12,880 nt of DNA from Sedimentisphaerales bacterium. GTDB lineage: Bacteria > Planctomycetota > Phycisphaerae > Sedimentisphaerales > SM23-30. Shown here piece after piece: positions 11,828 through 12,880 of this stretch (position 1 is the stretch's first letter; every line of letters begins with the position of its first letter). The DNA lies in the NCBI GenBank assembly GCA_030634605.1, contig DAOWAK010000010.1, forward strand, positions 1 to 12,880. Reading direction: 5' to 3'. The notes under the pieces are model-generated. The model made no database searches. It was not told the origin of the DNA and worked only from the letters and a program-made list of their open reading frames with translations. The position numbers and the translations under genes are program-made.

Positions 11828-12880
11828 TTATCTTAAAAAGTCGAGCAGCGAAATATTGGATAGCTGACTACCGGTCTGGAGATTGGCCTGCAAAGCCGTG
11901 TAGAGATTTTGATAGCGGGTAATAGCTTCGGTAAAATCGACGTCGCGAATGTCGGAGCGTAAGGTTTCGGTAGCCAGAACATTATCTTCCAATTGTGTTT
12001 TTCTGTCGATCAGAGCTCTCATCTGGGACCCGACCCCACCGCGCATGTTGCTGACGGCCTGACGGTCGGCCTCGATGGCATTGGCGGCATCGGAAATAGC
12101 GGTGTCGTCATTTGCCAGCAAAGCGTCACGAAGGGCAATCAGATCGGTGAAGAGTCCGCTGGGTTTGGCAGGATTAACATCATCCCCGGTAAGCGTGTTG
12201 GCGTTGACGGATTTTGCCAGACCGAGCTCTTCCTCGATGAAATAACCATTATTACTGATTCGGGTGATGCCTAGGGGACCGCCGCCACCGGATGAATCGG
12301 TAAGTTCGATACCGTTACCGGTAGCAGCCAAATCGGCAGTTACCAGAGCAGGAGGAATAGCAGCCGCAGCCGCAGCGTTGATAAGGTCGATGACATCCTG
12401 CACGGTTACAGCAGTATCGAGGTTGACATCGCAGGAATTCCCGGCACGATCGGTAACTCGAAGGTCAGCGATGCCGTTTTCGGGGTGCACGCCCTTTCCA
12501 CCATTGAGATCAGCTAATTTGGTAGTGGCCCCCATCGATCGAATACCCAGATCGGTTGCGGTAGTGCCGCCGTTTTCACCGATGGACATTTCCGAACCGC
12601 TCAGCAGGTTGTGAACGTTGATGCCGGTGCCGTCAGAGTTAATTTCGGCACGAACTGCAACGCCGGCGTTATTGATGGCATTAAAAACGTCTTCTAGAGT
12701 TTGTGCGGTGGACAGATCGATGTTCCCCGTCGAATCCACCAGAGAGTTAGTGATGACCAGGCCGGATAAATTATCGATGCCCGCCCCGCCAGCCAACGCG
12801 ATAAGCGGCGTGGCCGGCGTAAGGCGAGCATCGACGTCCTGGCCTGTTAGTGTCGCACCGGCACCGATATCGTCGAAGAC
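11828..12880 (-). CDS. flgL: Hook-filament junction protein FlgL (5' end outside window)
   Basis: FlgL (HAP3) joins the hook-side junction to the flagellin filament. The frame is open to the window edge, giving 350 C-terminal residues starting VFDDIGAGATLTGQDVDARL; the N-terminus is missing. Two flagellin_IN-like modules are visible at about 29-114 (TLEDVFNAINNAGVAVRAEI, then TTATDLGI) and 119-212 (TKLADLNGGKGV, RVTDRAGN, VTVQDVIDLIN, then LGL). The C-terminal flagellin-like domain covers about 242-350, with LRSDIRDVDFTEAITRYQN and the ending LQTGSQLSNISLLDFLR. This ending, SLLDFL, separates FlgL from flagellin. The IN modules resemble those in FliD of the same locus. A short GGAT/ATCC hairpin followed by ATTTTT lies just past the stop. 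The small ORF and fliW follow 110 nt and 253 nt downstream. Confidence 0.92.
   Translation of the reverse strand, partial: VFDDIGAGATLTGQDVDARLTPATPLIALAGGAGIDNLSGLVITNSLVDSTGNIDLSTAQTLEDVFNAINNAGVAVRAEINSDGTGINVHNLLSGSEMSIGENGGTTATDLGIRSMGATTKLADLNGGKGVHPENGIADLRVTDRAGNSCDVNLDTAVTVQDVIDLINAAAAAAIPPALVTADLAATGNGIELTDSSGGGGPLGITRISNNGYFIEEELGLAKSVNANTLTGDDVNPAKPSGLFTDLIALRDALLANDDTAISDAANAIEADRQAVSNMRGGVGSQMRALIDRKTQLEDNVLATETLRSDIRDVDFTEAITRYQNLYTALQANLQTGSQLSNISLLDFLR

Noticed and set aside
11530..11922. Plus-strand open frame of 130 codons over the fliW-flgL spacer
   Set aside because: It overlaps the antisense of the fliW start, the small ORF and the flgL end, and its product looks like low-complexity antisense sequence.
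12264..12614. Plus-strand open frame of 116 codons across flgL
   Set aside because: Antisense to recognisable FlgL IN modules; the composition (Pro, Ser, Arg, Val) is typical of reverse-frame shadows.

Overview
The window is one flagellar filament locus read almost entirely on the minus strand. In transcription order (right to left) it carries flgL (5' end outside the window), a 48-codon ORF overlapping fliW, fliW, csrA, three paralogous flagellin genes, fliD, and fliS (3' end outside the window). This is the same core order, flgL-fliW-csrA-flagellin-fliD-fliS, known from Bacillus-type flagellar operons, here with the flagellin triplicated and each copy in its own transcription unit. No convincing protein gene lies on the plus strand.

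Organism: flagellin_IN-type modules repeated inside both FlgL and an oversized FliD (1103 residues), three flagellins of about 480 residues beginning M(S/A)RINTN, and a FliW/CsrA pair fit a flagellated planctomycete, perhaps the Phycisphaerae side. This is inferred from recalled family features and not proved by any marker gene.

Layout: 1-278 fliS (partial); 323-3634 fliD, with a good sigma-28 (FliA) promoter at 3703-3730; 3635-4212 a repeat-rich spacer with a terminator-like structure; 4213-5646 flagellin 3; 5647-6702 a long spacer with hairpins, weak ORFs and a strong terminator; 6703-8139 flagellin 2; 8140-9050 another long spacer with hairpins and a terminator; 9051-10493 flagellin 1; 10712-10969 csrA; 11122-11574 fliW; 11571-11717 small ORF; 11828-12880 flgL (partial).

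How it works together: FlgL is the hook-filament junction, the flagellins build the filament, FliD caps it, and FliS chaperones flagellin. By analogy with Bacillus, FliW binds flagellin or CsrA, and free CsrA represses flagellin translation. The sequence adds detail. Hairpins that present GGA in the loop lie upstream of csrA, fliW, the small ORF and flagellin 1, each near a GGA-containing Shine-Dalgarno (SD) sequence. That suggests CsrA may control the regulatory genes of the locus as well as flagellin. Flagellins 2 and 3 share an unusually similar central domain while flagellins 1 and 3 share the terminal domains, so the three copies are mosaic.
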